Shown here: positions 44,455 to 53,879 of the stretch, in pieces
Numbering within the stretch: position 1 is the stretch's first letter
Layout of the letters: each line of letters starts with the position of its first letter
Source of the DNA: Selenomonas sp.
GTDB taxonomy: Bacteria > Bacillota_C > Negativicutes > Selenomonadales > Selenomonadaceae
Reading direction: 5' to 3'
DNA: 64,000 nucleotides
Assembly: GCF_024699275.1 (NCBI RefSeq)
Contig: NZ_JAILPX010000041.1
Coordinates: 25,475-89,474 of the forward strand
Notes under the pieces: generated by a model
The model's input: the letters and a program-made list of their open reading frames with translations, nothing else
What the model was told of the DNA's origin: nothing
Databases searched by the model: none
Translations under genes and position numbers: made by a program

Positions 44455-45637
44455 GGATATCCTCCCCCCGATAGCGGGCAATGGCGGCACAATCCTTGTC
44501 GCCCCGGCCAGATACAGTTACGACGATAATTTTATCTTTTGTCATCTTCGGTGCCAGCTTCATGGCATAGGCAATGGCATGACTGGATTCAATGGCTGGA
44601 ATGATTCCTTCCATGCGGGAAAGATATTCAAAGGCCTCCACCGCTTCATCATCGGTAATGGCCACGTATTCCGCCCGGCCAATATCATGAAGATGGGCAT
44701 GCTCCGGCCCTACCCCAGGATAATCGAGGCCTGCAGAAATGGAATACACCGGCGCAATCTGACCGTTTTCATCCTGACAGAAATAGGATTTCATGCCATG
44801 AAATATTCCCACCCGTCCCGTATTGATTGTAGCGGCTGTCTCAAATGTATCGATGCCCCGGCCTGCAGCCTCACAACCGATAAGCCGTACATCCTTATCT
44901 TCAATGAAGTGATAGAAACTGCCAATGGCGTTGGAACCACCGCCTACACAGGCCAATACAGCATCGGGCAGACGACCTTCCTTCTCCAGCATCTGGCTCT
45001 TGATTTCCTGGGAGATAACCGCCTGGAAATCGCGGACAATCGTAGGAAAAGGATGCGGTCCCATGACAGACCCCAAACAGTAATGGGTATCGCTGATGCG
45101 GGTAGTCCACTCCCGCATGGCCTCGGAAACCGCATCCTTAAGCGTGGCCGTACCAGAGGTCACGGCCACCACCTTAGCCCCCAAAAGACGCATCCGATAA
45201 ACATTGAGTGCCTGCCGCTCCATATCCTCTTTACCCATAAAGACCACGCATTCCATGCCCATAAGCGCTGCCGCTGTAGCCGTAGCCACACCATGCTGAC
45301 CAGCGCCGGTTTCGGCAATCAGCCTGGTCTTGCCCATTTTCTTGGCCAGCAGTGCCTGACCGAGCACGTTGTTGATCTTATGGGCACCGGTATGATTCAA
45401 ATCCTCCCGTTTGAGATAGATTTTAGCCCCCCCCAAGTCTTTCGTCATCTTCTCAGCGTAGTAGAGCCTCGAGGGACGACCAGCGTAGTCATTTAAGAGT
45501 TCCGTCAGTTCCCGCTGGAACTGCGGGTCATTTTTATAATGATTGTAAGCTTTTTCCAATTCAATTACAGCATTCATCAAGGTTTCGGGGATATACTGCC
45601 CACCGTGAATACCAAATCTTCCCTGCGGATTGGTCAT
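44447..45637 (-). CDS. trpB: Tryptophan synthase beta subunit
   Basis: 396 residues from the ATG at 45637, with AAAGGAG 8 nt upstream; the ATG overlaps the trpC stop as ATGA. The PLP-binding Lys is in [13 protein letters not shown], the phosphate loop is [12 protein letters not shown] and the COMM domain carries [15 protein letters not shown]. It condenses indole with serine. It is the short TrpB1 type that works with TrpA. Confidence 0.98.
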   Translation of the reverse strand: MTNPQGRFGIHGGQYIPETLMNAVIELEKAYNHYKNDPQFQRELTELLNDYAGRPSRLYYAEKMTKDLGGAKIYLKREDLNHTGAHKINNVLGQALLAKKMGKTRLIAETGAGQHGVATATAAALMGMECVVFMGKEDMERQALNVYRMRLLGAKVVAVTSGTATLKDAVSEAMREWTTRISDTHYCLGSVMGPHPFPTIVRDFQAVISQEIKSQMLEKEGRLPDAVLACVGGGSNAIGSFYHFIEDKDVRLIGCEAAGRGIDTFETAATINTGRVGIFHGMKSYFCQDENGQIAPVYSISAGLDYPGVGPEHAHLHDIGRAEYVAITDDEAVEAFEYLSRMEGIIPAIESSHAIAYAMKLAPKMTKDKIIVVTVSGRGDKDCAAIARYRGEDIHE

Positions 45638-46440
45638 GACAAGCACTCCTTTACTCTATTCGCAGCGGCATAAAACGCCGCTAATTTTTCCTTCTTATCT
45701 CCTGCCCGCATCAGGGCTTCTCCCACCAGCACAGCATTGGCCCCCATGTCCACAGCTGCTCTTACATCGGCAGCCTCCCGGATACCACTTTCCGCCACAA
45801 AGATGACATGGGGCGGCACCAAATCCCGCAGGCTGGCGCTGTTCTGGATATCCACAGAAAAATCCTTTAAGTTCCGATTATTGACTCCCACGATTCTGGC
45901 TCCAGCCCGCAAAGCCAGGCGGACTTCCGCTTCATCGTGGGCCTCCACCAGCGCCGACATCCCCAACTCATCGCAAAGGGAAATATAGGCCTTAATCTCT
46001 TCTTCCTCCAATAATGAACAGATCAAGAGCACCGCCGCAGCCCCCAGCACTTTGGCTTCATAAATCATATACGCATCCACCGTGAAATCCTTACGCAGAC
46101 AGGGAATATTCACAGTGGCGGAAATTTCTGCTAAATATCGGTCACTCCCCCGAAACTCCCGTGGTTCCGTGAGTACGGAAATGGCATCCGCTCCAGCAGC
46201 TTCATAGGCCTGCGCAATCTGCAGGTAAGGAAAATCCGGGGCAATCAGGCCCTTAGAAGGAGACGCCTTTTTACACTCACAAATAAAGGAAAGGCCCTTT
46301 TTACTTAAGGCTTTTTCAAAAGCAAACTCCCCTCTAGGCTGTGTCAACGCTTCCTCACGGATTTGCGCCAAGGATTTCCGCCTTTTAGCCTCTACCACCC
46401 GTTCCCGGGCATAATCTGCCAATCTTGCCAACACATTCAT
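45634..46440 (-). CDS. trpC: Indole-3-glycerol phosphate synthase
   Basis: 268 residues, single-domain Trp[14 protein letters not shown] holds the catalytic Lys, with [42 protein letters not shown] and [12 protein letters not shown] in order. There is no fused TrpF. The ATG overlaps the trpD stop by four bases (ATGA). Confidence 0.97.
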   Translation of the reverse strand: MNVLARLADYARERVVEAKRRKSLAQIREEALTQPRGEFAFEKALSKKGLSFICECKKASPSKGLIAPDFPYLQIAQAYEAAGADAISVLTEPREFRGSDRYLAEISATVNIPCLRKDFTVDAYMIYEAKVLGAAAVLLICSLLEEEEIKAYISLCDELGMSALVEAHDEAEVRLALRAGARIVGVNNRNLKDFSVDIQNSASLRDLVPPHVIFVAESGIREAADVRAAVDMGANAVLVGEALMRAGDKKEKLAAFYAAANRVKECLS

Positions 46441-47468
46441 GCTGCAGCCTCCGCCTGATTGCTAACGGCAATCAACTTTTCCAGCGTTTTCATTGCCTTG
46501 CCGGAATCGATAAGGTCAGCAGCAAGCGCGATTCCCTGCGCCATGGTATCCGCCTTGCCATCGATATAGAGGGCAGCCCCTGCATTCAACAGCACGGCAT
46601 TGCGCTTATGCCCTTTCTCCCCCTGCAAAATACTGCGGGTAATGGCGGCATTCTCCGTCGGCGTCCCCCCCACCAAATCTTCCTTTCGACAGCGTTCCAT
46701 ACCGAAATCCTCTGGCTTAATGGTATAGGACTTTACCCAGCCATCCCGGATTTCACAAACGGCCGTAGGTGCCGACAGGGAAATCTCATCCAACTTATCC
46801 TTCCCGTAAACCACCATTCCCCGCTTGACCCCCAGGCTGCTGAGCACCTGAGCCAGGGGAGCCACCAGATACTCATCATAAACCCCTAACAGCTGACGGG
46901 TAGGCATGCCAGGATTCGTTAAAGGCCCCAGAATGTTAAACACCGTCCGCACTCCCAATTCTTTGCGAATGGCACCAACATACTTCATGGAAGTATGATA
47001 CTTCTGCGCAAAGAAGAAACACATCCCCACCTCCTGCAGCAGTTTCTTGCAAAGTTCCGGACTCTGTTGAATATTCACCCCCAAAGCTTCCAGGCAATCT
47101 GCTGTACCACATTTAGAGGAAGCCGCCCGGTTTCCATGTTTGGCCACTTTCACACCACCGGCTGCCGCCACTATGCTGGCCGTAGTGGAAATGTTGAAGC
47201 TTTGGCTATGGTCACCGCCAGTACCTACAATATCGCAAATATCCAGCCCCGTGTCCACCTTGGTAGCATGGTCACGCATGGCCGCCGCACACCCTGCAAT
47301 TTCCTCCGTAGTTTCTGCCCGGGCGCTTTTGGTTGACAACGCCGCCAAAAAGGCCGCATTCTGTGTAGGACTGGTCTTGCCACTCATAATCTCATTCATC
47401 ACCGCATAGGCCTCATCATAAGTTAGATCCTCTTTGTCCACAATCTTTACAATAGCTTCTTCAATCAT
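46437..47468 (-). CDS. trpD: Anthranilate phosphoribosyltransferase
   Basis: 343 residues, first gene of the trp unit. The PRPP site is [16 protein letters not shown] and the anthranilate-side motifs include [21 protein letters not shown] and [13 protein letters not shown]. It transfers phosphoribosyl to anthranilate. There is no TrpG fusion. A ribosome site AAAGGAG precedes the ATG. Expression should depend on the T-box leader just upstream. Confidence 0.97.
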   Translation of the reverse strand: MIEEAIVKIVDKEDLTYDEAYAVMNEIMSGKTSPTQNAAFLAALSTKSARAETTEEIAGCAAAMRDHATKVDTGLDICDIVGTGGDHSQSFNISTTASIVAAAGGVKVAKHGNRAASSKCGTADCLEALGVNIQQSPELCKKLLQEVGMCFFFAQKYHTSMKYVGAIRKELGVRTVFNILGPLTNPGMPTRQLLGVYDEYLVAPLAQVLSSLGVKRGMVVYGKDKLDEISLSAPTAVCEIRDGWVKSYTIKPEDFGMERCRKEDLVGGTPTENAAITRSILQGEKGHKRNAVLLNAGAALYIDGKADTMAQGIALAADLIDSGKAMKTLEKLIAVSNQAEAAA

Positions 47469-47521
47469 CTTGCCTGCTCCTTTCTTACTGCCGTTCTGTC
47501 GGAACTATGGGCAAACAAACG

Positions 47522-47830
47522 AAAAACGCCCTTGACAGAACTATCCATTCTATCAAGGACGAAAAGTGCGCTACACAATCCGCGGTGCCACCTTGGATTC
47601 ATGGCTTAAGCCATGCTCTTTGCAGGATACCAGCATATCCCCGACCACTGACGCGTGCCTGACGTTGCAGAATACTCTGGCCTACCTTATGGAAACCATT
47701 TGACTGCACCCTCTGCGGTCCATTTGACAGTTCGTTTCTTGCCTGACTTCCAGCAACACAGGCTCTCTGAAAAGACGTAGCCGCCGTTATCTCCGCATCA
47801 TCGGTTTGTTCTTATTTATTTTCGAAATTG
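47522..47830 (-). ncRNA. T-box leader, tRNA-Trp type, upstream of trpDCBA
   Basis: On the minus strand the leader has the AG box CAGAGAGCC (about 47761-47769), the specifier UGG (47720-47722) in AAATGGACC, and the invariant T-box sequence AAGGTGGCACCGCG (47581-47594). A terminator follows: CCTTGATAGAA pairs with TTCTGTCAAGG (about 47526-47556), then GCGTTTTT. Uncharged tRNA-Trp would bind through its anticodon and CCA end and favour the antiterminator, so trp genes are on when tryptophan is short. Confidence 0.93.
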
Positions 47831-47835
47831 ATGTT

Positions 47836-47864
47836 AGCTTATCACTGTATCCCCATATTGTCAA
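47836..47864 (-). promoter_or_regulatory. Promoter of the trp T-box transcript
   Basis: Minus-strand TTGACA (47859-47864), 17 nt, TAAGCT (47836-47841), just upstream of the first helix of the T-box. Confidence 0.7.
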
Positions 47865-47946
47865 GATATTTTTTCTGAATATGTAAAATAAATCCTTTTA
47901 ACAATTCCATATGTATCTTCTGTAAAAACAATATTTGTTTTTGCCC

Positions 47947-47975
47947 TTGCTTTTATAAAAAATTAGGGGTAAAAT
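47947..47975 (+). promoter_or_regulatory. Promoter of serC
   Basis: TTGCTT (47947-47952), 17 nt, TAAAAT (47970-47975), about 58 nt upstream of the serC ATG. Confidence 0.65.
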
Positions 47976-48033
47976 AGAAAAAAATATCTACTGAATGTAA
48001 CATTGTAAGCTTATTTCGTTTAGGAGGTACTTC

Positions 48034-49125
48034 ATGGAAGCAAATCGTGTGTATAATTTCAATCCTGGGCCAGCCACTCTGCCCTTGTCGGTATTAAAAG
48101 AAGCCCAGGCCGAATTCCTGAACTTTGGCGATAGTGGTATGTCCATTCTGGAAATCAGCCATCGAGCCAAGCCCTATGCCGCCGTCCATGCCCAGGCTAA
48201 AGCAGACATCAAGGAACTCATGGGACTTGGCGACGATTATGAGGTTCTATTTTGTCAAGGCGGTGCCAGTCAGCAATTTGCCATGATTCCCCTGAACTTC
48301 GCCAGTCAGGACCATCCTGGCAGTTATGTGCTCTCCGGCAGTTTTGCTTCTAAGGCCTATAAAGAGGCGGAACTCCTGGGCGTAGGTGAAATTGCCGCTT
48401 CCAGCAAAGACCGTGATTTCAAGCATATTCCCATTCAGGAAGAACTGAAAATCAACCCTAAGGCGGCTTATGTACATCTCTGCTACAACAATACCATCTA
48501 CGGCACAGAATACCATTACATCCCGGAAACCAATGGTATTCCTCTCTTTGCAGACATGTCCTCCGATATGCTTTCCCGTCCGCTGGACTTCCAGAAATTT
48601 GACTTCATCTATGCCGGTGTACAGAAGAACTTAGGGCCTGCTGGTGTGGTTTTGGTCGTAGCGAAAAAGGAGCTGTTGGAAAAGAGTCCCCAGACCCTGC
48701 CCACCATGTTCCGCTACAGCACCTTCCTGGAAAAGGATTCCCTCTACAATACGCCACCGGCTTTCTGTATCTACATGGTCGGCAAGGTAGCTGCCTGGAT
48801 AAAAGCCCAGGGTGGGCTGGAAGAAATGGCTAAGCGCAACGAAAAGAAGGCTGCCGTAGTCTACGATGCCATTGACAGTTCCGACGGTTTCTATCGCGGC
48901 CATGCAGACAAAGACAGCCGCTCCTTTATGAATGTTACCTTCCGTCTGCCCAGCGAGGAGCTGGAAGCTAAGTTCGTAGTGGAAGCCCTTAAGGAAGGAC
49001 TCAGCGGCGTCAAAGGCCATCGCAGTGTTGGCGGCATGCGGGCTTCTATCTACAATGCCATGCCCTACGAAGGCGCTGAAAAACTCGCCCAATTCATGGA
49101 TAAGTTCCGCAGGGAAAACGCTTAA
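48034..49125 (+). CDS. serC: Phosphoserine aminotransferase
   Basis: 363 residues with a strong AGGAGG site 6 nt before the ATG. The N-terminus has NFNPGPATLP, the active-site region has LFCQGGASQQFAMIP, and the PLP Lys lies in FIYAGVQKNLGPAG; the C-terminal SVGGMRASIYNAMP binds phosphate. It converts 3-phosphohydroxypyruvate (from SerA) and glutamate to phosphoserine. No serB-like phosphatase is nearby. Confidence 0.98.
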   Translation: MEANRVYNFNPGPATLPLSVLKEAQAEFLNFGDSGMSILEISHRAKPYAAVHAQAKADIKELMGLGDDYEVLFCQGGASQQFAMIPLNFASQDHPGSYVLSGSFASKAYKEAELLGVGEIAASSKDRDFKHIPIQEELKINPKAAYVHLCYNNTIYGTEYHYIPETNGIPLFADMSSDMLSRPLDFQKFDFIYAGVQKNLGPAGVVLVVAKKELLEKSPQTLPTMFRYSTFLEKDSLYNTPPAFCIYMVGKVAAWIKAQGGLEEMAKRNEKKAAVVYDAIDSSDGFYRGHADKDSRSFMNVTFRLPSEELEAKFVVEALKEGLSGVKGHRSVGGMRASIYNAMPYEGAEKLAQFMDKFRRENA

Positions 49126-49180
49126 CCCATAAATCAAAAGGGACTATGAACTATCCCCTTATATGAGCATAAACTGTAGC

Positions 49181-49222
49181 GACCCCCATAAGTTAGACTC
49201 GGAAATCTAACTTATGGGGGTC
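49181..49222. repeat. 17-bp perfect inverted repeat downstream of serC
   Basis: GACCCCCATAAGTTAGA (49181-49197) and TCTAACTTATGGGGGTC (49206-49222) around an 8-nt loop. It can serve as the serC terminator (TTTGC follows). The sequence also resembles the ends of IS3/IS150-type insertion sequences (…GACCCC..AAGTTAGAC), so it might be two IS ends left back to back; no transposase is seen. Confidence 0.75.
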
Positions 49223-49375
49223 TTTGCAAATTTATCCATACATTTTTACAAATTGCAGTTTGTCGCTGTTATTGCGCTCTTTCTTTTTTTGTTACAGCTC
49301 AGTTGGAACGGAGGTGGTAATACTTTTCGCCGTCCCACTAAATGGCCCACAAGCAAATGTATGGACTTTTTAGCC

Positions 49376-49733
49376 ACCTGCGCCGAACAGGCCGGCGGCG
49401 CGTATGTTCATCTCCGTATCCAGCTTATCCCCTTTGAGGGCCAGTCCTCACTGCGTTCGGACAATCCTTCCAAGGCGAAAAGCATCACCACCTCCACTCC
49501 TAAGTTACGTTTGCCTATTGTGTATTTTTCGTTGTGATAAGCAGCAAGTACATCGATGTTCTTGTTACGGGAGCAACGCGTTCGTGGCAATTGCATAGGC
49601 TTTAGCTTTGGGGTGAGCGGGGGAGTGATTTTCTGTTCGGAACGTCTGCCTGAACGCAGTGAAGGCCGGCCCCGGCAGACAGATGCTAAGCAGATACGCT
49701 GAAAGACGCGCCGTTGGCCTGCCCGGCGCAGGT
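49376..49733. repeat. Inverted pair of diverged ~100-bp repeats
   Basis: ACCTGCGCCGAACAGGCC followed by GGCGGCGCGT (49376-49403) recurs in reverse orientation at 49706-49733 with 24 of 28 bases the same. Similarity continues inward, including GTATC..GCTTA.C and an exact 11-mer TCACTGCGTTC (49448-49458 and, inverted, 49652-49662). The arms flank a palindrome near 49555, so a transcript could fold into one long structure. Confidence 0.75.
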
Positions 49734-49802
49734 AACTGGACAGCTCTATTTTCCGAGGGGGGCGTTTTAGCGGGAAACAGAAAATTACTCCCCCGCTCGC
49801 CC
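49611..49802. repeat. 192-bp element bounded by 27-bp inverted repeats (MITE-like)
   Basis: The left arm 49611-49637 begins GGGTGAGCGGGGGAGTG and the right arm 49776-49802 is its reverse complement at 25 of 27 bases. Between them is a smaller hairpin GTCTGCC/GGCAGAC (49644-49650, 49674-49680) and one copy of the diverged repeat. No convincing target duplication is seen. Confidence 0.7.
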
Positions 49803-49879
49803 TTGACTGCACATGAAGGGAATACCATTAGCAGGAACTCCCTGATAAATTGCAAATTCACACGCCCTTTTATTTTTCC

Positions 49880-51406
49880 TTATTTCATTGTAATACGACC
49901 AACTTCAATGCCCTGTAAACCATTAGTGCGCAGATAATTGCTGAATACATCTTCCACCGGTCCATAATCCCCAGCTGCCTTCATTTTCAACATAGTATAG
50001 CCATCACCACCAGCAAGGATAAAGTCATTGGTAGCCACCGTATAGTTTTTCTCTTCCACCAAGGGATTTCCCTGTACCTTTACCTCGCTAACGCGCTTTC
50101 CCTGAGGAGCCTTAGCATCTACCGTAAAGGACATCCCACTGACACACAGAAAACCACCGTAAGTTTCCGGCAAGTGCTGTACCGATAATTCCAAGGCAGA
50201 TTTCAAGGTTTTGCCATCGACAACCAGCGTTACCACCCGATTATTGAAAGGAAAGATATCCAACACCGCTCCCCTGGTAACCTGCCCCTGAGGCAAGCTA
50301 TGCCGCAAAGAACCGCCATTTACCAAGGCCACATCTGCTCCCGAAGCCTGGCGTATAGCATCTGCGGTCAAATTGCCTAATTCAGATTCGCCGGTCCGCA
50401 CCAGTTTCCGTTCAGCAGAGAGTTCGCGAGGACTTTCTGCTACCAGCGTGTTCTTTTCCTTCTCCACCTGCAGATTGATTTCCTGCAGGGCCTGCGCTAC
50501 ACCTTCATCCGGCTTCTGCGCCAATTTTTCTACGCCTTCACGATCAAGCAGGGAGGCCTGCACCTTCCGCAGCTTATGATCCTTTACCACCAGTTCTACT
50601 CGCCCCAAGGCATAACCATGCCACCCTGTTTGGCAAATAAGGGTCTTTCCTACCTTCAGCCCTTTGGGCAATACACTATGGCTATGCCCATCAATAACGA
50701 GATCAAAGCCTGGCACCGCCTTGGCAATCTGCTCAGAGGTCATCACCGAGCTCTTATCAATCCCCATATGCATGAGGCCAATAACGACATCATGGGTTGC
50801 CCGCAGCTTAGGCACCAGGCTCTTAGCCGCATCGATGGGATTAGTAAAGGAAACTTCCTGCACATTCAACGGATTGGTCTTATACGCTGTCTCCGGAGTG
50901 GTCAGCCCCACCACTGCCACTTTTACGCCGTTAAATTCATAACTCTTATAAGGACGGAAAATGTACTGTTTTTGATCCTTATCCAGTAAATTTGCGCTCA
51001 ACACCGGAAAATTCAACATCCGGGCCAACTCTACCAGCCGCTGGCTGCCAAAGTTGAAATCATGATTTCCCGGCGTCATGGCATCATAACCAGAGAGATT
51101 CATCAGCATAGCCATATTACTGCCCCGGCTTATGTTGATTAAGGTGGTCCCATGAAAAGTATCCCCAGCGTCCAGCGCCAAAGTATCTTCATCGGCTTCC
51201 TTTTGCGCCCAGATTGCACCAGCCAGCCAATCCAGGCCAATGGTCTTGCCTTCATCATCCGTATTTTGTACCCGGGCATGCATATCATTGGTATGCAGCA
51301 CCGTGATATGCACTCCGTCCTTCTGTACGGAAGCGTAAACCGGCAATGGCAGGGCCAATAGGATTCCTAACATTACCGTCGTCGTTTTACTTCGCCAATC
51401 AAACAT
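49880..51406 (-). CDS. Periplasmic 5'-nucleotidase/metallophosphoesterase (UshA/YfkN-like)
   Basis: 508 residues with a signal peptide (VMLGILLALPLPVYASVQ). The N-terminal metallophosphatase domain has ITVLHTNDMHARV, LALDAGDTFHG, TPGNHDFNFG, IGLMHMGIDKS and VIDGHSHSVLP, a full dimetal site. The C-terminal 5'-nucleotidase domain (about 310-490) has VNGGSLRHSLPQGQVTRG, FPFNNRVVTL and NDFILAGGDGYTML. It would release nucleosides and phosphate outside the inner membrane. It precedes the methyltransferase gene end (51422) by 15 nt on the same strand, so they may be one transcript. Confidence 0.9.
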   Translation of the reverse strand: MFDWRSKTTTVMLGILLALPLPVYASVQKDGVHITVLHTNDMHARVQNTDDEGKTIGLDWLAGAIWAQKEADEDTLALDAGDTFHGTTLINISRGSNMAMLMNLSGYDAMTPGNHDFNFGSQRLVELARMLNFPVLSANLLDKDQKQYIFRPYKSYEFNGVKVAVVGLTTPETAYKTNPLNVQEVSFTNPIDAAKSLVPKLRATHDVVIGLMHMGIDKSSVMTSEQIAKAVPGFDLVIDGHSHSVLPKGLKVGKTLICQTGWHGYALGRVELVVKDHKLRKVQASLLDREGVEKLAQKPDEGVAQALQEINLQVEKEKNTLVAESPRELSAERKLVRTGESELGNLTADAIRQASGADVALVNGGSLRHSLPQGQVTRGAVLDIFPFNNRVVTLVVDGKTLKSALELSVQHLPETYGGFLCVSGMSFTVDAKAPQGKRVSEVKVQGNPLVEEKNYTVATNDFILAGGDGYTMLKMKAAGDYGPVEDVFSNYLRTNGLQGIEVGRITMK

Positions 51407-51421
51407 ACTAACCTCGCTCCT

Positions 51422-51982
51422 TTAGCGCACTTTTTCTACCACATAAGCATAAGGTGCTGAAAGACTATGATTCATTAACCGATAGCGCCCAGCTGTATAT
51501 TTTTTCTTCGCCAAAGTACCCAGGAACTCCTCTAAACGCGCAGCCTCCTGAGCCCCTGCTTCATGACCAGGATAAACGACAATCACACAGACGCCATTAA
51601 GACTCAACTTATCCAAGACCTGTCTAACTGCCGCTAACGTGCTTTCCCACTTCGTCGTAACCACATGTTCTTCCCCGGGCAAATACCCTAAATTAAACAT
51701 GGCCACATCAATCTCTCCAGACACCATTTCGCCTATCCGCTCATGACTGCCCAAAATATATTCAATCTTCCCAGCAAAATCCCTCGTCTTTTCCCGGGTA
51801 TGTTCCAGCGCCGCCGGCTGAATATCAAAAACATAGATTTTAGCCTTCTCTAGACTATGCTCGGCAAAAAACAACGTATCATTGCCATTCCCGGCCGTAG
51901 CATCCACGATAAGGCTGGCATTCTGTAAAGCTGGCAAAATGGCCTGCTTGACCAGATTTAAGACATTACTGACTGTCTGCAT
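51422..51982 (-). CDS. Class I SAM methyltransferase, MnmM (YtqB)-like
   Basis: 186 residues from the ATG at 51982, where GGAG lies 8 nt upstream (the frame extends to 52027). The SAM site is LIVDATAGNGNDTLFFAE, followed by YVFDIQPAALEHT, VAMFNLGYLPGEEH and IVVYPGHEAG. This pattern matches the rRNA_methylase-like family of B. subtilis YtqB, now known as MnmM, which methylates 5-aminomethyl-2-thiouridine at tRNA position 34. Same substrate here is inferred. Confidence 0.85.
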   Translation of the reverse strand: MQTVSNVLNLVKQAILPALQNASLIVDATAGNGNDTLFFAEHSLEKAKIYVFDIQPAALEHTREKTRDFAGKIEYILGSHERIGEMVSGEIDVAMFNLGYLPGEEHVVTTKWESTLAAVRQVLDKLSLNGVCVIVVYPGHEAGAQEAARLEEFLGTLAKKKYTAGRYRLMNHSLSAPYAYVVEKVR

Positions 51983-52048
51983 CTTCTCATCTCCATTTCT
52001 GTTCCTTATTATACCGCCATAAATCACCGAAATACAAACGAGCCCTTT

Positions 52049-52077
52049 TTGCCTTATCCATAAATATTTGTTACAAT
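52049..52077 (+). promoter_or_regulatory. Promoter of the Fsr-like gene
   Basis: TTGCCT (52049-52054), 17 nt, TACAAT (52072-52077), about 36 nt before the start codon. Confidence 0.75.
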
Positions 52078-52112
52078 AGAATAATATTATCGTTTTAAGG
52101 AGTCTTTACCCC

Positions 52113-53273
52113 ATGAATAAAAAATATCTCTATATGCTTTCCGCAGGGCATCTCAGTGTAGATATCAACTCTGGCTCCCTGCCAGCCCTGCTGCCTTTTT
52201 TTGTCAGCGAATACGGTATGGATTACACCTCCATCGCCGGCCTGATGTTCGCCTCTTCCTTTCTTTCCTCCATTATTCAGCCCCTGTTCGGCTGGCTGGC
52301 TGACAAGGGCTCCCGGCAATGGTTTATGGTACTGGGCATTCTGATGGCTGGAATTTCTCTGGGGATTACGGGCTTTGTCACCAACTATTGGAGTATCTTT
52401 GCCGCTGTCACTTTGATGGGCATCGGCAGTTCCATCTTTCATCCTGAAGCCGCCCGCAATGTAAACGCAATTGCCAGCACAAAAAAGGGGCAGGGCATGA
52501 GTATCTTCAGTGTAGGCGGCAATGGCGGCTTTGGTTTAGGCCCCCTTCTCCTGGTCTTCCTAGTCACCACCTTCGGCATGCATGGCACAGCCTTCTATGC
52601 CATCGCCTCCCTGTTCACCGCAGCTATGATTGCTCTTGCTGCCCCTGCTATTCGCCGGGAATCCACCCGTCAACTGGCCACGACCACGCAAAGGGAAAAG
52701 ACTGCTCCCCCCAGAGAAAATGACTGGCCCGCCTTCTTCCGATTATTTATCGTCATCGTCTTTCGTTCTACCCTCTTCACGGCCATCAGCAGTTTCCTGC
52801 CCCTGTTCTGCATTCAGGTGCTGGGAGCCAGTCATGCCGTTGGCAGTGCCACCCTTTCCATCATCTCCATTGCCGGGGTTTTAGCCACCCTTGCTGGTGG
52901 CTGGCTGGCTGACCGCAAGGGCTATGTGCGCACCATGCGCTATGGTGCCTGCCTGCTGGTTCCCTGCCTGGCCATTATCGTCTTTCCCCAAAATATCTGG
53001 GCCGTTTATGCCATGCTGATTCCCATGAGCTTTGCCATGCAGGGTCCCTACGCCGCCTTCGTGGTTCTTGGTCAAAGTTATCTGGCCAAGAACCTGGGAT
53101 TTGCCTCCGGAGTTACCCTGGGCCTTTCCTTCAGCTTGGGGGGAATTATCGTACCATCTCTGGGCTGGTACGCCGACAGCTACGGTATTGCCGCCGTTAT
53201 GCTGGTCATCTTCATCATCTCCCTATGCTGTGCCGCAGCCACTTTCCTATTGCCGGAACCCAAAAAGAACTAA
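52113..53273 (+). CDS. MFS exporter, fosmidomycin-resistance (Fsr)-like
   Basis: 386 residues, 12 membrane helices. The N-terminal YMLSAGHLSVDINSGSLPALLPF and GWLADKGSRQW (motif A type), IGSSIFHPEAARN and FSVGGNGGFGLGPL are typical of the Fsr branch. E. coli Fsr exports fosmidomycin; the natural substrate here is unknown. It starts with ATG after AAGGAG and is monocistronic, between a promoter and a bidirectional terminator. Confidence 0.88.
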   Translation: MNKKYLYMLSAGHLSVDINSGSLPALLPFFVSEYGMDYTSIAGLMFASSFLSSIIQPLFGWLADKGSRQWFMVLGILMAGISLGITGFVTNYWSIFAAVTLMGIGSSIFHPEAARNVNAIASTKKGQGMSIFSVGGNGGFGLGPLLLVFLVTTFGMHGTAFYAIASLFTAAMIALAAPAIRRESTRQLATTTQREKTAPPRENDWPAFFRLFIVIVFRSTLFTAISSFLPLFCIQVLGASHAVGSATLSIISIAGVLATLAGGWLADRKGYVRTMRYGACLLVPCLAIIVFPQNIWAVYAMLIPMSFAMQGPYAAFVVLGQSYLAKNLGFASGVTLGLSFSLGGIIVPSLGWYADSYGIAAVMLVIFIISLCCAAATFLLPEPKKN

Positions 53274-53314
53274 AAAGTCCCTGATCCGTCATCACGACAG
53301 GTCAGGGACTTTTC
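53272..53314. terminator. Bidirectional terminator between the Fsr-like gene and pyrR
   Basis: AAAAGTCCCTGA (53273-53284) pairs with TCAGGGACTTTT (53302-53313). Convergent genes end on either side. Confidence 0.9.
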
Positions 53315-53315
53315 G

Positions 53316-53879
<564 letters not shown>

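Larger units (their letters stand above)
49126..49879. other. 754-nt gene-free region rich in inverted repeats
   Basis: The open frames here are short, lack ribosome sites and overlap one another on both strands. The content is a 17-bp hairpin just after serC and two nested families of inverted repeats (listed separately), plus a palindromic centre CAAGTACATCGATGTTCTTG near 49545-49564. Base composition shifts from AT-rich (49200-49360) to GC-rich (49370-49810). The whole looks like a repetitive element or a structured RNA rather than a gene. Confidence 0.6.

Noticed and set aside
44231..45496. 421-codon plus-strand open frame opposite trpA and trpB
   Set aside because: Antisense to two well-conserved trp genes with no ribosome site.
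49370..49810. CRISPR array
   Set aside because: Repeats are inverted and few, not regularly spaced direct repeats, and no cas genes are present.
49214..49861. Several 60-130 codon frames on both strands in the repeat region
   Set aside because: They overlap each other, lack ribosome sites and encode low-complexity, Arg/Pro/Ser-rich peptides that follow the inverted repeats.
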